A stretch of 64,000 bases of DNA. Source: Aminobacter carboxidus. Its GTDB lineage: Bacteria > Pseudomonadota > Alphaproteobacteria > Rhizobiales > Rhizobiaceae. The translations under genes were made by a program, and so were the position numbers. Positions within the stretch are counted from its first letter, which is position 1. Each line of letters starts with the position of its first letter. The notes under the pieces are model-generated. The model saw nothing but the letters and a program-made list of their open reading frames with translations, searched no databases and was not told where the DNA came from. This document shows positions 35,663 to 45,040 of the stretch, piece by piece. The stretch is taken from positions 372,001 to 436,000 of the forward strand of contig NZ_JACZEP010000003.1 in assembly GCF_014863355.1 (NCBI RefSeq), in the 5' to 3' direction.

Positions 35663-38600
35663 ATGTCGGGCTATTCCGGATCCGAACCGCTCGGCAGGAC
35701 GGCCGCGCTCGAGGGCACCACCCCAAGCGCACGCAGCCAGGCAGCATCGGCCAGCCAGTCGCACCGCCTGCGCAGCGGTGGTTTGATCGACCGCCAGCAG
35801 CCACTGCAGTTTTCCTTCGATGGCAAGGTTATGTCCGGCTTTGCCGGCGATACGCTTGCCTCGGCGCTTGTCGCCAACGGCGTCAAGCTGGTGGCGCGTT
35901 CGTTCAAGTACCATCGCCCGCGCGGCATCATCACCGCCGGCTCCGAGGAGCCGAGCGCGCTGGTCGAGATGCGCAGCGGCGCCCGCAAGGAGCCGAACAC
36001 CCGCGCCACCACGCAGGAGCTCTATGACGGGCTGGTTGCCCAGAGCCAGAACCGCTGGCCGTCGCTGCGCCGCGACTTCATGTCGATCAACCAGCTGGCC
36101 GCCCCGATCTTCGTTGCGGGCTTCTACTACAAGACCTTCATGTGGCCGGCGAAGTTCTGGGAGAAGGTCTACGAGCCGCTGATCCGTCGTGCGGCGGGTC
36201 TCGGCAAGAGCGCCGAGCTGCCCGATCCTGACCACTATGACAAGGCCTGGGCGCATTGTGACGTGCTGGTGATTGGCGGTGGCGCTGCTGGTCTCGCGGC
36301 CGCTCTTGCAGCAGGCCGTGCCGGCTCGCGCGTCATCCTTGTCGAAGAAGACAGCCGCCTCGGTGGCCGTCTGCTCAGCGACGGCGGCGAGATCGACGGC
36401 ATGCATGCCGAGGAGTGGGTGCGCCGCACGGTCGACGAACTCGCCTCGCTTGCAAATGTCCGCATCATGGTCCGCACCGCGCTGTTCGGTGTCTATGACG
36501 GCGGTGTCTATGCCGCGCTCGAGCGCGTCAACGACCATGTTCCGCTGCCGGGCCCACATCAGGTCCGCCAGCGCGTCTGGCGCATCGTCGCCAAGCGCTC
36601 GGTCGTGACAGCCGGCGCCATCGAGCGGCCGGTCGTCTTCCCGGGCAATGATCGTCCGGGCGTGATGATGGCATCAGCCGTGCGCACCTATGTCCATCGC
36701 TTCGCGGCGATGCCGGGCCGCAAGGTGGCGTTGTTCACCAACAATGACGACGGCTGGCGCACGGTCGAGGCCGTTCAGCAAGCCGGTGGCGACATTGCGG
36801 CAGTCATCGATCCGCGCGGCAAGGTGCCGGCGGAGTATCAGGCGCTTGCCGAGCTCTCCGACCTGCGCGTGTTTTCGGGCGGCGTCTCGGACGTCAAGGG
36901 TGGCGTCGATGGCGTGCGCGGTGTCGTCGTCACCGACAACAATGGCCGTACGCAGCAGATCGATGCCGATTGCCTCGCGGTCTCTGGCGGCTGGAACCCG
37001 AATGTCGGGCTGTCCTGCTTCCATCGTGGGCGTCCCGTCTGGCGCGACGATATTGCAGCATTCGTTCCGGGAGATTCGCCGAAGGGCATGACCACGGCCG
37101 GTGCCGCCAATGGCGAGTTCTCGCTCGGCGCCTGCCTGCGCGATGGTCATACTGCTGGTGCCGCGGCTGCCGCCGAATGCGGTGCATCAGGCAATGCCGG
37201 CGAAGCCTCGGAGGCTGGTGACGAGGTCTATGCGATCTCACCGCTCTGGCAGGTCAAGGCCAAGGGCAAGGCTTTCGTCGACTTCCAGCACGACGTCACC
37301 GCGTCAGACGTGACGTTGGCACAGCGCGAAGGCTTCGAGAGCGTCGAGCATCTCAAGCGCTACACCACGCTTGGCATGGCGACCGACCAGGGCAAGACCT
37401 CCAACATCACCGGCCTCGCCATCATGGCCGAAGCCACCGGCCGCACCATCCCGCAGACCGGCACGACGATCTACCGTCCGCCCTATGCGCCGGTGGCGAT
37501 CGGCGCGCTCGCCGGCCATCATCGCGACGAGAATTTCCACGCCTGGCGCCTGACGCCGTCGCATCACTGGGCCGCGGCCCGGGGTGCAGTCTTCGTCGAC
37601 ACCGGCCTGTGGAAGCGCGCGCAATGGTATCCGCAGCCAGGCGAAAAGGACTGGATTGAATCGGTCACCCGCGAAGTGCTGGCCGTGCGCAACGGCGTTG
37701 GCTTCTGCGACGTTTCCACGCTTGGCAAGGTCGACGTTCGTGGCGCGGACGCCGGCACCTTCCTCGACCGCGTCTACATCAATGCCTTCTCGTCGCTTGC
37801 CGTGGGCAAGGCGCGCTACGGACTGATGCTGCGCGAAGACGGCATCGTCATGGACGACGGCACGACCTCGCGCATTGCCGAAGACCACTACTTCCTGACC
37901 ACGACCACGGCCAAGGCCGGTCCTGTGATGGCGCATCTCGAATTCTGCCGCCAGGTGCTCTGGCCCGAACTCGACGTGCAGCTGTCGTCGGCTTCGGATC
38001 AGTGGGCGCAGTTCTCCATCGCTGGCCCCAACACCCGCAAGCTCTTGCAGGAACTTGTCGATCCGTCCGAGGACATGTCCAATGAGGGCTTCCCGTTCAT
38101 GGGAGCTCGCGAGGTCAAGTTGCGCGGCGGTGTCACCGCTCGCCTGTTCCGCATTTCTTTCTCCGGTGAGATCGCCTTCGAGATCTCGGTTCCGGCCCGT
38201 TACGGCGGTGCCATGGCGCAGAACTTGATGATTGCCGGGCGCGATCTGGGCGTCACGCCTTACGGAACCGAAGCACTTGGCGTCATGCGCATCGAGAAGG
38301 GCCACGTCGCCGGTCCAGAGCTCAATGGCACGACGACCGCCGACGATCTCGGCCTTGGCAAGATGATGTCGAAGAAGAAGGACTTCATCGGTCGCGTCAT
38401 GGCCGGCCGCGAAGCGTTGACGGCACCCGACCGCCAGGTCGTCGTCGGCATCAAGCCGCTCGACCAGAAGCGTCGCCTGCGCTCCGGCGCCCATGTCGTT
38501 CCCAAGGGCGCGATCCCGGGCCCGGAGACGGACCAGGGCTACGTCACTTCGGTCTGCTACTCGCCGATGATGGAACAGTGGATCGGTCTTGGCCTTGTCG

Positions 38601-38725
38601 AACGCGGCCGCGAGCGTTTCGGCGAAATCGTGCGCATCCACGACCCGCTGCGCAGCGAAGACTACGAAGCCGAAATCTGCAATCCAGTCTTCTACGATCC
38701 AGAAGGAGCGCGCCAGCGTGGTTGA
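35663..38725 (+). CDS. mgdC: N-methylglutamate dehydrogenase subunit C (sarcosine-oxidase-alpha-like)
   Basis: 1,020-residue large subunit. N-terminal 2Fe-2S-like domain without obvious cluster cysteines (FDGKVMSGFAGDTLASAL, SFKYHRPRGIITAGSEEPSA, residues ~50-100). Then a dinucleotide-binding domain (VLVIGGGAAGLAAALAAGRAG, about 203-223) with IERPVVFPGNDRPGVM. The C-terminal ~370 residues are a GcvT-type tetrahydrofolate-binding domain (FCDVSTLGKVDVRGADAG, YGTEALGVMRIEKGH). That domain can capture the methyl carbon as methylene-tetrahydrofolate, linking to GlyA. AGGAGA before the ATG; its end overlaps mgdD by 8 bp. Confidence 0.93.
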   Translation: MSGYSGSEPLGRTAALEGTTPSARSQAASASQSHRLRSGGLIDRQQPLQFSFDGKVMSGFAGDTLASALVANGVKLVARSFKYHRPRGIITAGSEEPSALVEMRSGARKEPNTRATTQELYDGLVAQSQNRWPSLRRDFMSINQLAAPIFVAGFYYKTFMWPAKFWEKVYEPLIRRAAGLGKSAELPDPDHYDKAWAHCDVLVIGGGAAGLAAALAAGRAGSRVILVEEDSRLGGRLLSDGGEIDGMHAEEWVRRTVDELASLANVRIMVRTALFGVYDGGVYAALERVNDHVPLPGPHQVRQRVWRIVAKRSVVTAGAIERPVVFPGNDRPGVMMASAVRTYVHRFAAMPGRKVALFTNNDDGWRTVEAVQQAGGDIAAVIDPRGKVPAEYQALAELSDLRVFSGGVSDVKGGVDGVRGVVVTDNNGRTQQIDADCLAVSGGWNPNVGLSCFHRGRPVWRDDIAAFVPGDSPKGMTTAGAANGEFSLGACLRDGHTAGAAAAAECGASGNAGEASEAGDEVYAISPLWQVKAKGKAFVDFQHDVTASDVTLAQREGFESVEHLKRYTTLGMATDQGKTSNITGLAIMAEATGRTIPQTGTTIYRPPYAPVAIGALAGHHRDENFHAWRLTPSHHWAAARGAVFVDTGLWKRAQWYPQPGEKDWIESVTREVLAVRNGVGFCDVSTLGKVDVRGADAGTFLDRVYINAFSSLAVGKARYGLMLREDGIVMDDGTTSRIAEDHYFLTTTTAKAGPVMAHLEFCRQVLWPELDVQLSSASDQWAQFSIAGPNTRKLLQELVDPSEDMSNEGFPFMGAREVKLRGGVTARLFRISFSGEIAFEISVPARYGGAMAQNLMIAGRDLGVTPYGTEALGVMRIEKGHVAGPELNGTTTADDLGLGKMMSKKKDFIGRVMAGREALTAPDRQVVVGIKPLDQKRRLRSGAHVVPKGAIPGPETDQGYVTSVCYSPMMEQWIGLGLVERGRERFGEIVRIHDPLRSEDYEAEICNPVFYDPEGARQRG

Positions 38726-39350
38726 TTATCTCTGGAACACCCAATCGCCGCTGCAGAAGGCGCTTGTTCCCGGCCGTCATGGCGCAGCTGGAGCACATGT
38801 TGGCGTGACGCTCAACGAAGTGCGCGACATCGTGCTGGTGCAGGTCATGGCCCGGCGCGGCAAGGCAGCGGACGCCGCCAAGGCGGCCAAGAAGCTGTTC
38901 GGCATCGAGGCGCCGGCTACGCCCAAGGCTGTCACCGGTAAGACGGCGACGTTGATCTGGTCGGGCCCCGATCAGTTCACGGTCATTGCACCACGCACCG
39001 ACGAAGCTTCGCAGCTCGCGGCGATGGTGCAGGTCTTCGCCGGCTCGGCATCTCTGTCCGACCAGTCGGACGGACGCTGCCTGATCCGGGTTTCCGGCCC
39101 GCGCGGTCGCGATGCCATCGCCAAGTTCTCGTCGCTCGACCTGCATGACCTGGCATTTCCGGTAGGTGCGGCGGCGAACACTTCGGTCGACCACACGGCA
39201 GTGAACTTGTGGCGCGAAGCGAACGGCGCTGACGGGCACCCTGTCTACAACATGCTGGTTTTCACCAGCTTCGCCGACAGCCTGTGGCACACGGTCGTGG
39301 ATTCGTCGCTGGAGTATGGCGTCGAGGCGGCGAGCGCCCGGGCGGCTTGA
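38718..39350 (+). CDS. mgdD: N-methylglutamate dehydrogenase subunit D (sarcosine-oxidase-gamma-like)
   Basis: 210-residue gamma-type subunit with SoxG-like features: SPLQKALVPGRHG near the start, RVSGPRGRDAIAKFSSLDLH and HTAVNLWREANG in the C-terminal half, ending FADSLWHTVVDSSLEYG. A GTG start at 38718, overlapping mgdC by 8 bp, is chosen because AAGGAG lies upstream and the N-terminus VDYLWNTQSPL fits the family. The 43-residue longer frame reads inside mgdC. Last gene of the operon; a strong terminator follows 22 bp later. Confidence 0.9.
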   Translation: MVDYLWNTQSPLQKALVPGRHGAAGAHVGVTLNEVRDIVLVQVMARRGKAADAAKAAKKLFGIEAPATPKAVTGKTATLIWSGPDQFTVIAPRTDEASQLAAMVQVFAGSASLSDQSDGRCLIRVSGPRGRDAIAKFSSLDLHDLAFPVGAAANTSVDHTAVNLWREANGADGHPVYNMLVFTSFADSLWHTVVDSSLEYGVEAASARAA

Positions 39351-39372
39351 GCCATTCTTCACATTTCAAAGC

Positions 39373-39410
39373 AAAAGCCCCGTTCGACTGGACGGGGCTT
39401 TTTGTTTTTT
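39373..39410 (+). terminator. Rho-independent terminator of the mgs-gmaS-mgd operon
   Basis: An 11-bp stem AAAAGCCCCGT/ACGGGGCTTTT with an 8-nt loop is followed by TTTTTGTTTTTT. This is the clearest intrinsic terminator in the window and marks the end of the N-methylglutamate operon. Confidence 0.9.
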
Positions 39411-39512
39411 GGCAACTCAGACTCTCTGAGCCCAGGCTGAGGTTCAGTCATGGAAAAGCGCTGCCGCAAGCGCTGGAGCGATTACGGCAACGCTGATTGA
39501 AGCGGGAATGGA

Positions 39513-39887
39513 TCAGCCCTCGACGCAGGCCTTGCGCAGTTCGATCAATGAGGCTGTCGGACGCAACAGCGACAGCGTCAGACGCTCGACGCAGATCGGC
39601 ATCACCAGCTTGGCGCCATCGGCATAAAGCGAGCCGCCCGATGCGCGGAACGAACCCTTGTCGACGATGGTTTCGAGCACGTCGCGCGTTCGCAGCGGCA
39701 AAAGGTCGGTGCACGCACTCATGCGGGCGAAGATGTGGCTGATCGGGACGTTGTAGCTATCGACGGCTACGAGAGGCTCTTCATTGCCGTCCTTCCATTC
39801 CTCCAGCGCTTCGAGCGCATCATGGAAGGCGTTGTGGAGGGTTATGGGCGCGTGGCCTTCGTAAAGTTCCGGCAGCACTTTGTGCAT
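39513..39887 (-). CDS. Conserved hypothetical protein, ~124 aa
   Basis: Unrecognised soluble protein on the minus strand between the N-methylglutamate operon and ppc. Composition is normal and the frame is long for a shadow. Two halves can be seen: an acidic N-terminal helical part (HNAFHDALEALEEWKDGNEE) and a C-terminal part (DVLETIVDKGSFRASGGSLYADGAKLVMPICVERLTLSLL). Starts at 39905 (TTG), 39893 and 39887 (ATG) are possible; 39887 is favoured by the AGAGGA about 9 bp upstream. Confidence 0.6.
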   Translation of the reverse strand: MHKVLPELYEGHAPITLHNAFHDALEALEEWKDGNEEPLVAVDSYNVPISHIFARMSACTDLLPLRTRDVLETIVDKGSFRASGGSLYADGAKLVMPICVERLTLSLLRPTASLIELRKACVEG

Positions 39888-40252
39888 GGGCATGTTCCTC
39901 TTCAAGCTCGGTTGGATCGTGCTGCGGCAATGCGGATCAGGCTATTGGACCTCACTTTCAAGTGCATCCATACTTGCCTCATATGCAACATATTTGCACA
40001 TGAGTTAAATCTCGTCCACTGCAAAACGCACTGGACCAACCAGCGGCATCATCCTGATCGTGCACGTTGGGCGATAGTCCGATTTGGGCTTGGAGATCAT
40101 CGTTCGGCCAGTTTCGGCACCACCCGAACGAATGGGAAATCTACCCGTCCGGGGCGTTTTCAAGCCGGCACAAAAACTGTCTGCTGTCAGTTAGGAAAAC
40201 TGCATCTTTCCGGATTGCCGGCTCAACAAGCGGCGTTCGGGACCAACTCGAA
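39888..40252. other. 365-bp ppc upstream region
   Basis: Contains the divergent starts of the hypothetical gene and ppc. AT-richer than its surroundings at 39960-40020, with a TGCAA-N5-TTGCA dyad (39984-39998). No gene; the frame running upstream from ppc to 40067 has no ribosome site. Confidence 0.6.
39984..39998. promoter_or_regulatory. TGCAA-N5-TTGCA dyad upstream of ppc
   Basis: TGCAACATATTTGCA is a 5-bp half-site dyad with 5-bp spacing in an AT-rich stretch 255 bp before the ppc ATG. The same arrangement appears at 56372-56386 upstream of hpd. Regulator unknown. Confidence 0.35.
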
Positions 40253-42961
40253 ATGAACGGGTGCCGCTTGGAGGAGAGCAGACCACTCAGCTTTCGCGAG
40301 GACGTCCGCAGCCTGCTGTTCAGGGTGCTTTTGGCCGTCGTCTCCGAACGCGAGCCGGACATGGCGGAGGTTCTCACCGGCCGCGTCAGCCTCGATGCGC
40401 TCGAAAGCGGGCAACGCATTGCCGCGCTGCAGGCAACCGGCATCTGGTTCCAGCTTGTTGCCATCGCCAATGAACTTCTGGCCATGCGCTCGCGCCGCGA
40501 ACTTGAACAGATGGGCGGCGCGGACGAGGTCATAGGCTCTTTCGCCAATGTGATGGGTGAAATAGCTGCCGGCGGCTACCCGGCCGAGCAGATCCAGACT
40601 ACCCTCGACGACCTCTGCGTCGGGCCGACGATGACGGCGCATCCGACCGAGGCCAAGCGCGTCACGGTCCTCGAAATCCACCGCCGCATCTACCGCAAGC
40701 TGACCGAGCTCGAGCAACAGCGCTGGGCGCCGCGCGAACGTGAGCAACTGATTGACGATCTCAAGAGCGAGATAGAACTGCTGTGGATGTCGGGCGAGCT
40801 GCGGCTCGAGCGGCCGTCGGTCGAGCGCGAGATCGCCTGGGGCCTGCACTTCTTCCGCGAAGTGATCTTCGAAGCGACGCCCAAGCTCTATGACAGCGTC
40901 GAGGAAGCGCTGGCACGCCACTACCCCGAATACGACCTCAAGGTGCCGTCCTTCATGCGGTACGCCTCGTGGATCGGTGGCGACCGCGACGGCAATCCGA
41001 ATGTCACCGCCAAGATCACCGCCTATGCCCTCAACGAGTGCCGCCAGGCGATCGTCGGCTGGTACATCGGCCAGGTGCGCAAGCTGGTCACGGTGTTGAG
41101 CATCAGTGCCAATGTCGTCGACATTCCCGATAGCTTCATCAAGGCGCTGGGCCATGCGCTGCACCGCTCCGGCAATGCCTCGGAGATCGTTGCGCGCAAT
41201 CCCGACGAGCCACTGCGCCAGTTCGCCGGCGCCATGCTCGACCGCCTGGAAGCGATGCGTGGTGCAGCCTCGGCCAAGCCGTACACCCGTTCGGAGGGTT
41301 TCAAGACCGACCTGCGCGAGCTTGAAAACGTACTTGCCCAGCTTGGCGGCAAGCTGATCGCCAGGCGCTTCGTCCGGCCGCTGCGCCAGCAAGTCGAGAC
41401 TTTCGGCTTCCGCACCGTTTCGCTCGACATCCGCCAGAACTCGACGGTGGTGAACCGCGTGCTGAGCGAGCTGTTCAAGCTTGCCGACCCGGCAGCGGCG
41501 CCGGCGCCCGACACGCTGCAATGGACGCAGCGTATCAGGGCGGCACTGAACTCCGGCGAGCAGTTGGAGGTCGACAGGCTGGCGCTGTCAGAGGAAGCGC
41601 AGGAGCTTCTCGATCTGTTCGATGTCATTCGCAAGGCTTCGGCCGGCTTGAATGGTGGTGCCGTCGGGGCCTTCATCCTGTCGATGACCCGGTCGAGCGA
41701 CGACCTGCTCGCCGTCTATCTGCTCGCACAGTACTCCGGCCTGGCGACAGCCATGGATGGCAGCGGAACCATCGCGCTGCGTGTCGTTCCGCTGTTCGAA
41801 ACCATCGCTGACCTGCGTGCCGCGCCCGACATTCTCGATCAGCTGTTCGGTGTCTCGATCGTTCGCCGGTCGGTGCGCGACTTCGGCAACCGCCAGGAAG
41901 TGATGCTCGGCTACTCCGACTCCAACAAGGATGGCGGGTTCCTTGCCTCCAACTGGGAGCTCAACAAGGCGCAGCGCCGCATCACGGCACTTGGCATCAA
42001 GCGCAAGGTCAAGATCAGCTTCTTCCATGGCCGCGGCGGTTCGGTCAGCCGTGGCGGCGCGCCGACGGGCAGGGCGATTGCCGCCCAGCCGGCCGGCACG
42101 ATCGGTGGCGCGATGCGCGTCACCGAGCAAGGCGAGGTTGTGTCGTCCAAGTTCGCCAACCGTGGCACCGGGCTCTACCAGCTCGAGATCCTGGCTGCGA
42201 GCGTCTTTGCCCACAGCGTCAAGTCGCCAAACGAGGCCGAACTGAAGGACATCCCGGAGTTCAGCGAGGCGCTCGAGGCGCTGACCGGCATGTCCCAGGC
42301 CTCCTATTCGGGCCTGATCAACGAGCCGGGGTTCATCGACTATTTCAACCAGGCAAGCCCGGTCGAGGAACTGGCGCTGCTCAAGATCGGCTCGCGTCCG
42401 GCTCGCCGCTTCGGTGCTCGTGACATCGCGGATTTGCGCGCCATACCGTGGGTGTTTGCCTGGAGCCAGAACCGACATCTGCTGACCAACTGGTACGGCA
42501 TCGGCAGTGCGCTGAACTCGTTCGTCAATGTCCGCGGCGACGCCGGGCTGGAACTGCTCCAGCAGATGTTCGAGCGCTCGCGCTTCTTCCGGCTCGTCAT
42601 CGACGAGGTCGACAAGGGTCTCTACCAATCCGATATGGACATCGGAAAGCTCTATGCCGGGCTGGTTCAGGACCACGAGGTGGGCGAGCGCATCTATTCC
42701 AAGATTTCGGCCGAATATGCGCTGACGCGGCGGATGATCTCCGAGGTCAATGGCGGCTTGAAATTGTCCGAGCGCTTCCCAGCCTTCAAGCGGCATTTCG
42801 ATCGCATCCGCCCGCAGATGGACTCGATCCATCGCCTGCAGGTGCAGCTGTTGCGCGAGGTGCGCGCGCAGGACGATGCCACCGTCAATCCGAAGCGGGC
42901 CGTCAATGCGCTTCTGCTTTCGATCAACTGCATTTCCGCCGGTCTCGGCTGGACCGGATGA
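40253..42961 (+). CDS. ppc: Phosphoenolpyruvate carboxylase
   Basis: 902-residue enzyme adding bicarbonate to PEP to give oxaloacetate, the CO2-fixing step of the serine cycle. Signatures: TMTAHPTEAKR (catalytic His near residue 130), WIGGDRDGNPNV, GYSDSNKDGGFLASNWEL and FHGRGGSVSRGGAPTGRAI, all intact. The C-terminus ends NCISAGLGWTG rather than the QNTG typical of many PEPCs. The ATG at 40253 matches the family length; the ribosome site is weak. The glyA gene follows 40 bp later in the same direction, fitting co-expression with serine-cycle genes. Confidence 0.93.
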   Translation: MNGCRLEESRPLSFREDVRSLLFRVLLAVVSEREPDMAEVLTGRVSLDALESGQRIAALQATGIWFQLVAIANELLAMRSRRELEQMGGADEVIGSFANVMGEIAAGGYPAEQIQTTLDDLCVGPTMTAHPTEAKRVTVLEIHRRIYRKLTELEQQRWAPREREQLIDDLKSEIELLWMSGELRLERPSVEREIAWGLHFFREVIFEATPKLYDSVEEALARHYPEYDLKVPSFMRYASWIGGDRDGNPNVTAKITAYALNECRQAIVGWYIGQVRKLVTVLSISANVVDIPDSFIKALGHALHRSGNASEIVARNPDEPLRQFAGAMLDRLEAMRGAASAKPYTRSEGFKTDLRELENVLAQLGGKLIARRFVRPLRQQVETFGFRTVSLDIRQNSTVVNRVLSELFKLADPAAAPAPDTLQWTQRIRAALNSGEQLEVDRLALSEEAQELLDLFDVIRKASAGLNGGAVGAFILSMTRSSDDLLAVYLLAQYSGLATAMDGSGTIALRVVPLFETIADLRAAPDILDQLFGVSIVRRSVRDFGNRQEVMLGYSDSNKDGGFLASNWELNKAQRRITALGIKRKVKISFFHGRGGSVSRGGAPTGRAIAAQPAGTIGGAMRVTEQGEVVSSKFANRGTGLYQLEILAASVFAHSVKSPNEAELKDIPEFSEALEALTGMSQASYSGLINEPGFIDYFNQASPVEELALLKIGSRPARRFGARDIADLRAIPWVFAWSQNRHLLTNWYGIGSALNSFVNVRGDAGLELLQQMFERSRFFRLVIDEVDKGLYQSDMDIGKLYAGLVQDHEVGERIYSKISAEYALTRRMISEVNGGLKLSERFPAFKRHFDRIRPQMDSIHRLQVQLLREVRAQDDATVNPKRAVNALLLSINCISAGLGWTG

Positions 42962-43001
42962 CCCAGATTTCAGGCGTCTCAGGCGCCGCTAGGAGGAGCC
43001 C

Positions 43002-44306
43002 ATGAATATCCCGACAAGACCCGGCATCGGCAGTGCCCGCAACTTCTTCCGCACCGGCGTCGCCCAGGCAGACCCCGCTGTCAGCGATGCGATGGGGCGC
43101 GAGCTTCAGCGTCAGCGCGACGAGATCGAACTGATTGCATCGGAAAACATCGTCTCGAGGGCGGTGCTCGAAGCACAAGGCTCGGTGTTGACCAACAAAT
43201 ATGCCGAGGGCTATCCCGGTCGTCGCTACTATGGCGGTTGCGCTTACGTCGACGAGGTCGAGGATCTGGCGCGTGAACGTGCCAAGGCGATGTTCAATTG
43301 CAGCTTCGCCAACGTCCAGCCCAACTCGGGCAGCCAGGCCAACCAGTCGGTGTTCATGGCCCTGATGAAGCCGGGCGACACGTTCCTCGGCCTCAATCTG
43401 GCAGCTGGCGGCCACCTGACCCATGGCGCGCCGGTTAACCAGTCGGGCAAGTGGTTCAATGTCGTCTCCTATGGCGTCAAGACCGACACACATCGCATCG
43501 ACATGGATGAGGTCCGTGACCTCGCCAAGAAGCACCAGCCTAAGGTGATCCTCGCCGGCGGTTCTGCTTATCCCCGCATCATCGACTTCAAGGCATTCCG
43601 CGAGATCGCCGACGAGGTCGGCGCCAAGCTGTTCGTCGACATGGCGCATTTCGCCGGCCTGGTTGCCGGTGGCGTTCATCCCAATCCGCTCGAACATGCC
43701 CACGTCGTGACAACGACCACACACAAGACCCTGCGCGGCCCGCGCGGCGGCATGGTGCTTTCCAACGACGAAGAGATCGGCAAGAAGATCAACTCGGCGG
43801 TGTTCCCCGGCCTCCAGGGCGGCCCGCTGATGCATGTCATCGCCGCCAAGGCGGTTGCCTTCGGCGAGGCCCTGACGCCAGATTTCAAGGTCTATGCCGC
43901 CAACGTCGTCTCCAATGCCAAGGTGCTGGCCGAGACGTTGCAGGAGGGCGGCGTCGATATCGTCTCGGGCGGCACTGATACGCATCTGATGCTTGTCGAC
44001 CTGCGCCGTAAAAACCTCACCGGCAAGGCGGTGGAGGCAGCACTTGGCCGTGCCCACATCACCTGCAACAAGAACGGCATTCCGTTCGATCCGCAGGGGC
44101 CCATGGTCACCTCAGGCGTTCGTTTGGGCACGCCGGCGTGCACGACGCGCGGCTTCCTCAACGAAGAGTTCCGCCAGGTTGGCCGCATGACGATGGCCGT
44201 CATCGACGGGCTTACGGCCAATGGCGAGGAAGGCAACGCCAAGATCGAGGCTGCCGTTCGTGAAGAAACGCACGATTTGGTCAGCCGATTCCGAATCTAC
44301 GACTGA
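43002..44306 (+). CDS. glyA: Serine hydroxymethyltransferase
   Basis: 434-residue PLP enzyme joining methylene-tetrahydrofolate with glycine to form serine, the C1 entry reaction of the serine cycle. Visible: [69 protein letters not shown] and [14 protein letters not shown] with the PLP lysine K242. TAGGAGGAG upstream of the ATG. The N-terminal ~20 residues ([15 protein letters not shown]) are an extension relative to short housekeeping GlyA proteins, and the ppc linkage suggests a methylotrophy-dedicated copy. Confidence 0.94.
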   Translation: MNIPTRPGIGSARNFFRTGVAQADPAVSDAMGRELQRQRDEIELIASENIVSRAVLEAQGSVLTNKYAEGYPGRRYYGGCAYVDEVEDLARERAKAMFNCSFANVQPNSGSQANQSVFMALMKPGDTFLGLNLAAGGHLTHGAPVNQSGKWFNVVSYGVKTDTHRIDMDEVRDLAKKHQPKVILAGGSAYPRIIDFKAFREIADEVGAKLFVDMAHFAGLVAGGVHPNPLEHAHVVTTTTHKTLRGPRGGMVLSNDEEIGKKINSAVFPGLQGGPLMHVIAAKAVAFGEALTPDFKVYAANVVSNAKVLAETLQEGGVDIVSGGTDTHLMLVDLRRKNLTGKAVEAALGRAHITCNKNGIPFDPQGPMVTSGVRLGTPACTTRGFLNEEFRQVGRMTMAVIDGLTANGEEGNAKIEAAVREETHDLVSRFRIYD

Positions 44307-44330
44307 TTTCTGTCGTAGAAGAGCAGGCAC

Positions 44331-44363
44331 GCCTTGGCGAATTCGAGTGGAATGCGCCAAGGC
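44331..44363 (+). terminator. Stem-loop after glyA
   Basis: GCCTTGGCG (44331-44339) pairs with CGCCAAGGC (44355-44363) across a 15-nt loop, 24 nt after the glyA stop. No T-run follows, so the ending may be partial and allow read-through into the regulator gene. Confidence 0.4.
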
Positions 44364-44386
44364 ACGATGCCTAAGATGGCGGGCTG

Positions 44387-45034
44387 ATGGCGCAACAAAA
44401 GAAGCTGAATGTCCTGATCGCCGAGCGCAATCCGCTGGTGATTTCGGCTTTGCGCGACATGATCAGCCGCGACGAACGTTTTTCTTTCGTCGAAGGCGTA
44501 CAAAGCGGCGACGCCTTCATCAAGGCGGTGGCGGCGGTCGAGCCGGCATTCGATGTCGCCATCGTGGCCTGGAAGCTGTCGGACATGGACGCCAGCGAGG
44601 TTCTCACCGAACTGCAACGCCGGCAGCTCACCGCCCGCATGGTGATCTTTTCCAACGACCATGACATCGGCATTCTGAAGCAGTGCGTGCGGCTGGGCGT
44701 GCAAGGCTTCTGCTATCAGTTCGACGATCCGTGCATCCTGTTCGACACGCTGCTTGCGGTCGCCAATGGTCGCATCTGCATTCCTTACATCGACGTCGCC
44801 AAGATCAATGAGACGCCACTGTCGCGGCTGACGACGCGCGAGCTCGAGCTGCTTGGTGTGCTGGCCGATGGCTGGACCAATCTGCAGATCGCGACACGGA
44901 CCGGGATCTCGGAGAACACGGTCAAGTATCATCTCAAGAATCTCTACGACAAACTGGGCGTGCGCAACCGCGCCATGGCGGTCGCGCTCTATGCCAGCGA
45001 GCGCAAGCGCGGCCCCCAACCAAGCCCGCGATAG
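44387..45034 (+). CDS. LuxR/FixJ-type regulator with degenerate receiver domain
   Basis: 215-residue regulator. The receiver-like domain (about 7-125) keeps the fold pattern (LNVLIAERNPLVISALRDMI, VVIFSNDHD-like MVIFSNDHDIGI, GVQGFCYQFDDP) but the phospho-accepting Asp position is Ala61 (VAIVAWKLSDMD). The upstream acidic pair is Glu-Arg, and the conserved Lys is Gln. Phosphorylation is thus unlikely. The C-terminal LuxR HTH (about 142-205) is intact: LTTRELELLGVLADGWTNLQIA, ISENTVKYHLKNLYDKLGV. Downstream of glyA in the same direction; possibly a regulator of C1 genes. Weak ribosome site. Confidence 0.85.
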   Translation: MAQQKKLNVLIAERNPLVISALRDMISRDERFSFVEGVQSGDAFIKAVAAVEPAFDVAIVAWKLSDMDASEVLTELQRRQLTARMVIFSNDHDIGILKQCVRLGVQGFCYQFDDPCILFDTLLAVANGRICIPYIDVAKINETPLSRLTTRELELLGVLADGWTNLQIATRTGISENTVKYHLKNLYDKLGVRNRAMAVALYASERKRGPQPSPR

Positions 45035-45040
45035 AGCCGG

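Noticed and set aside
37304-38641. 445-codon minus-strand frame opposite mgdC
   Set aside because: Antisense shadow with biased composition; mgdC is clearly conserved.
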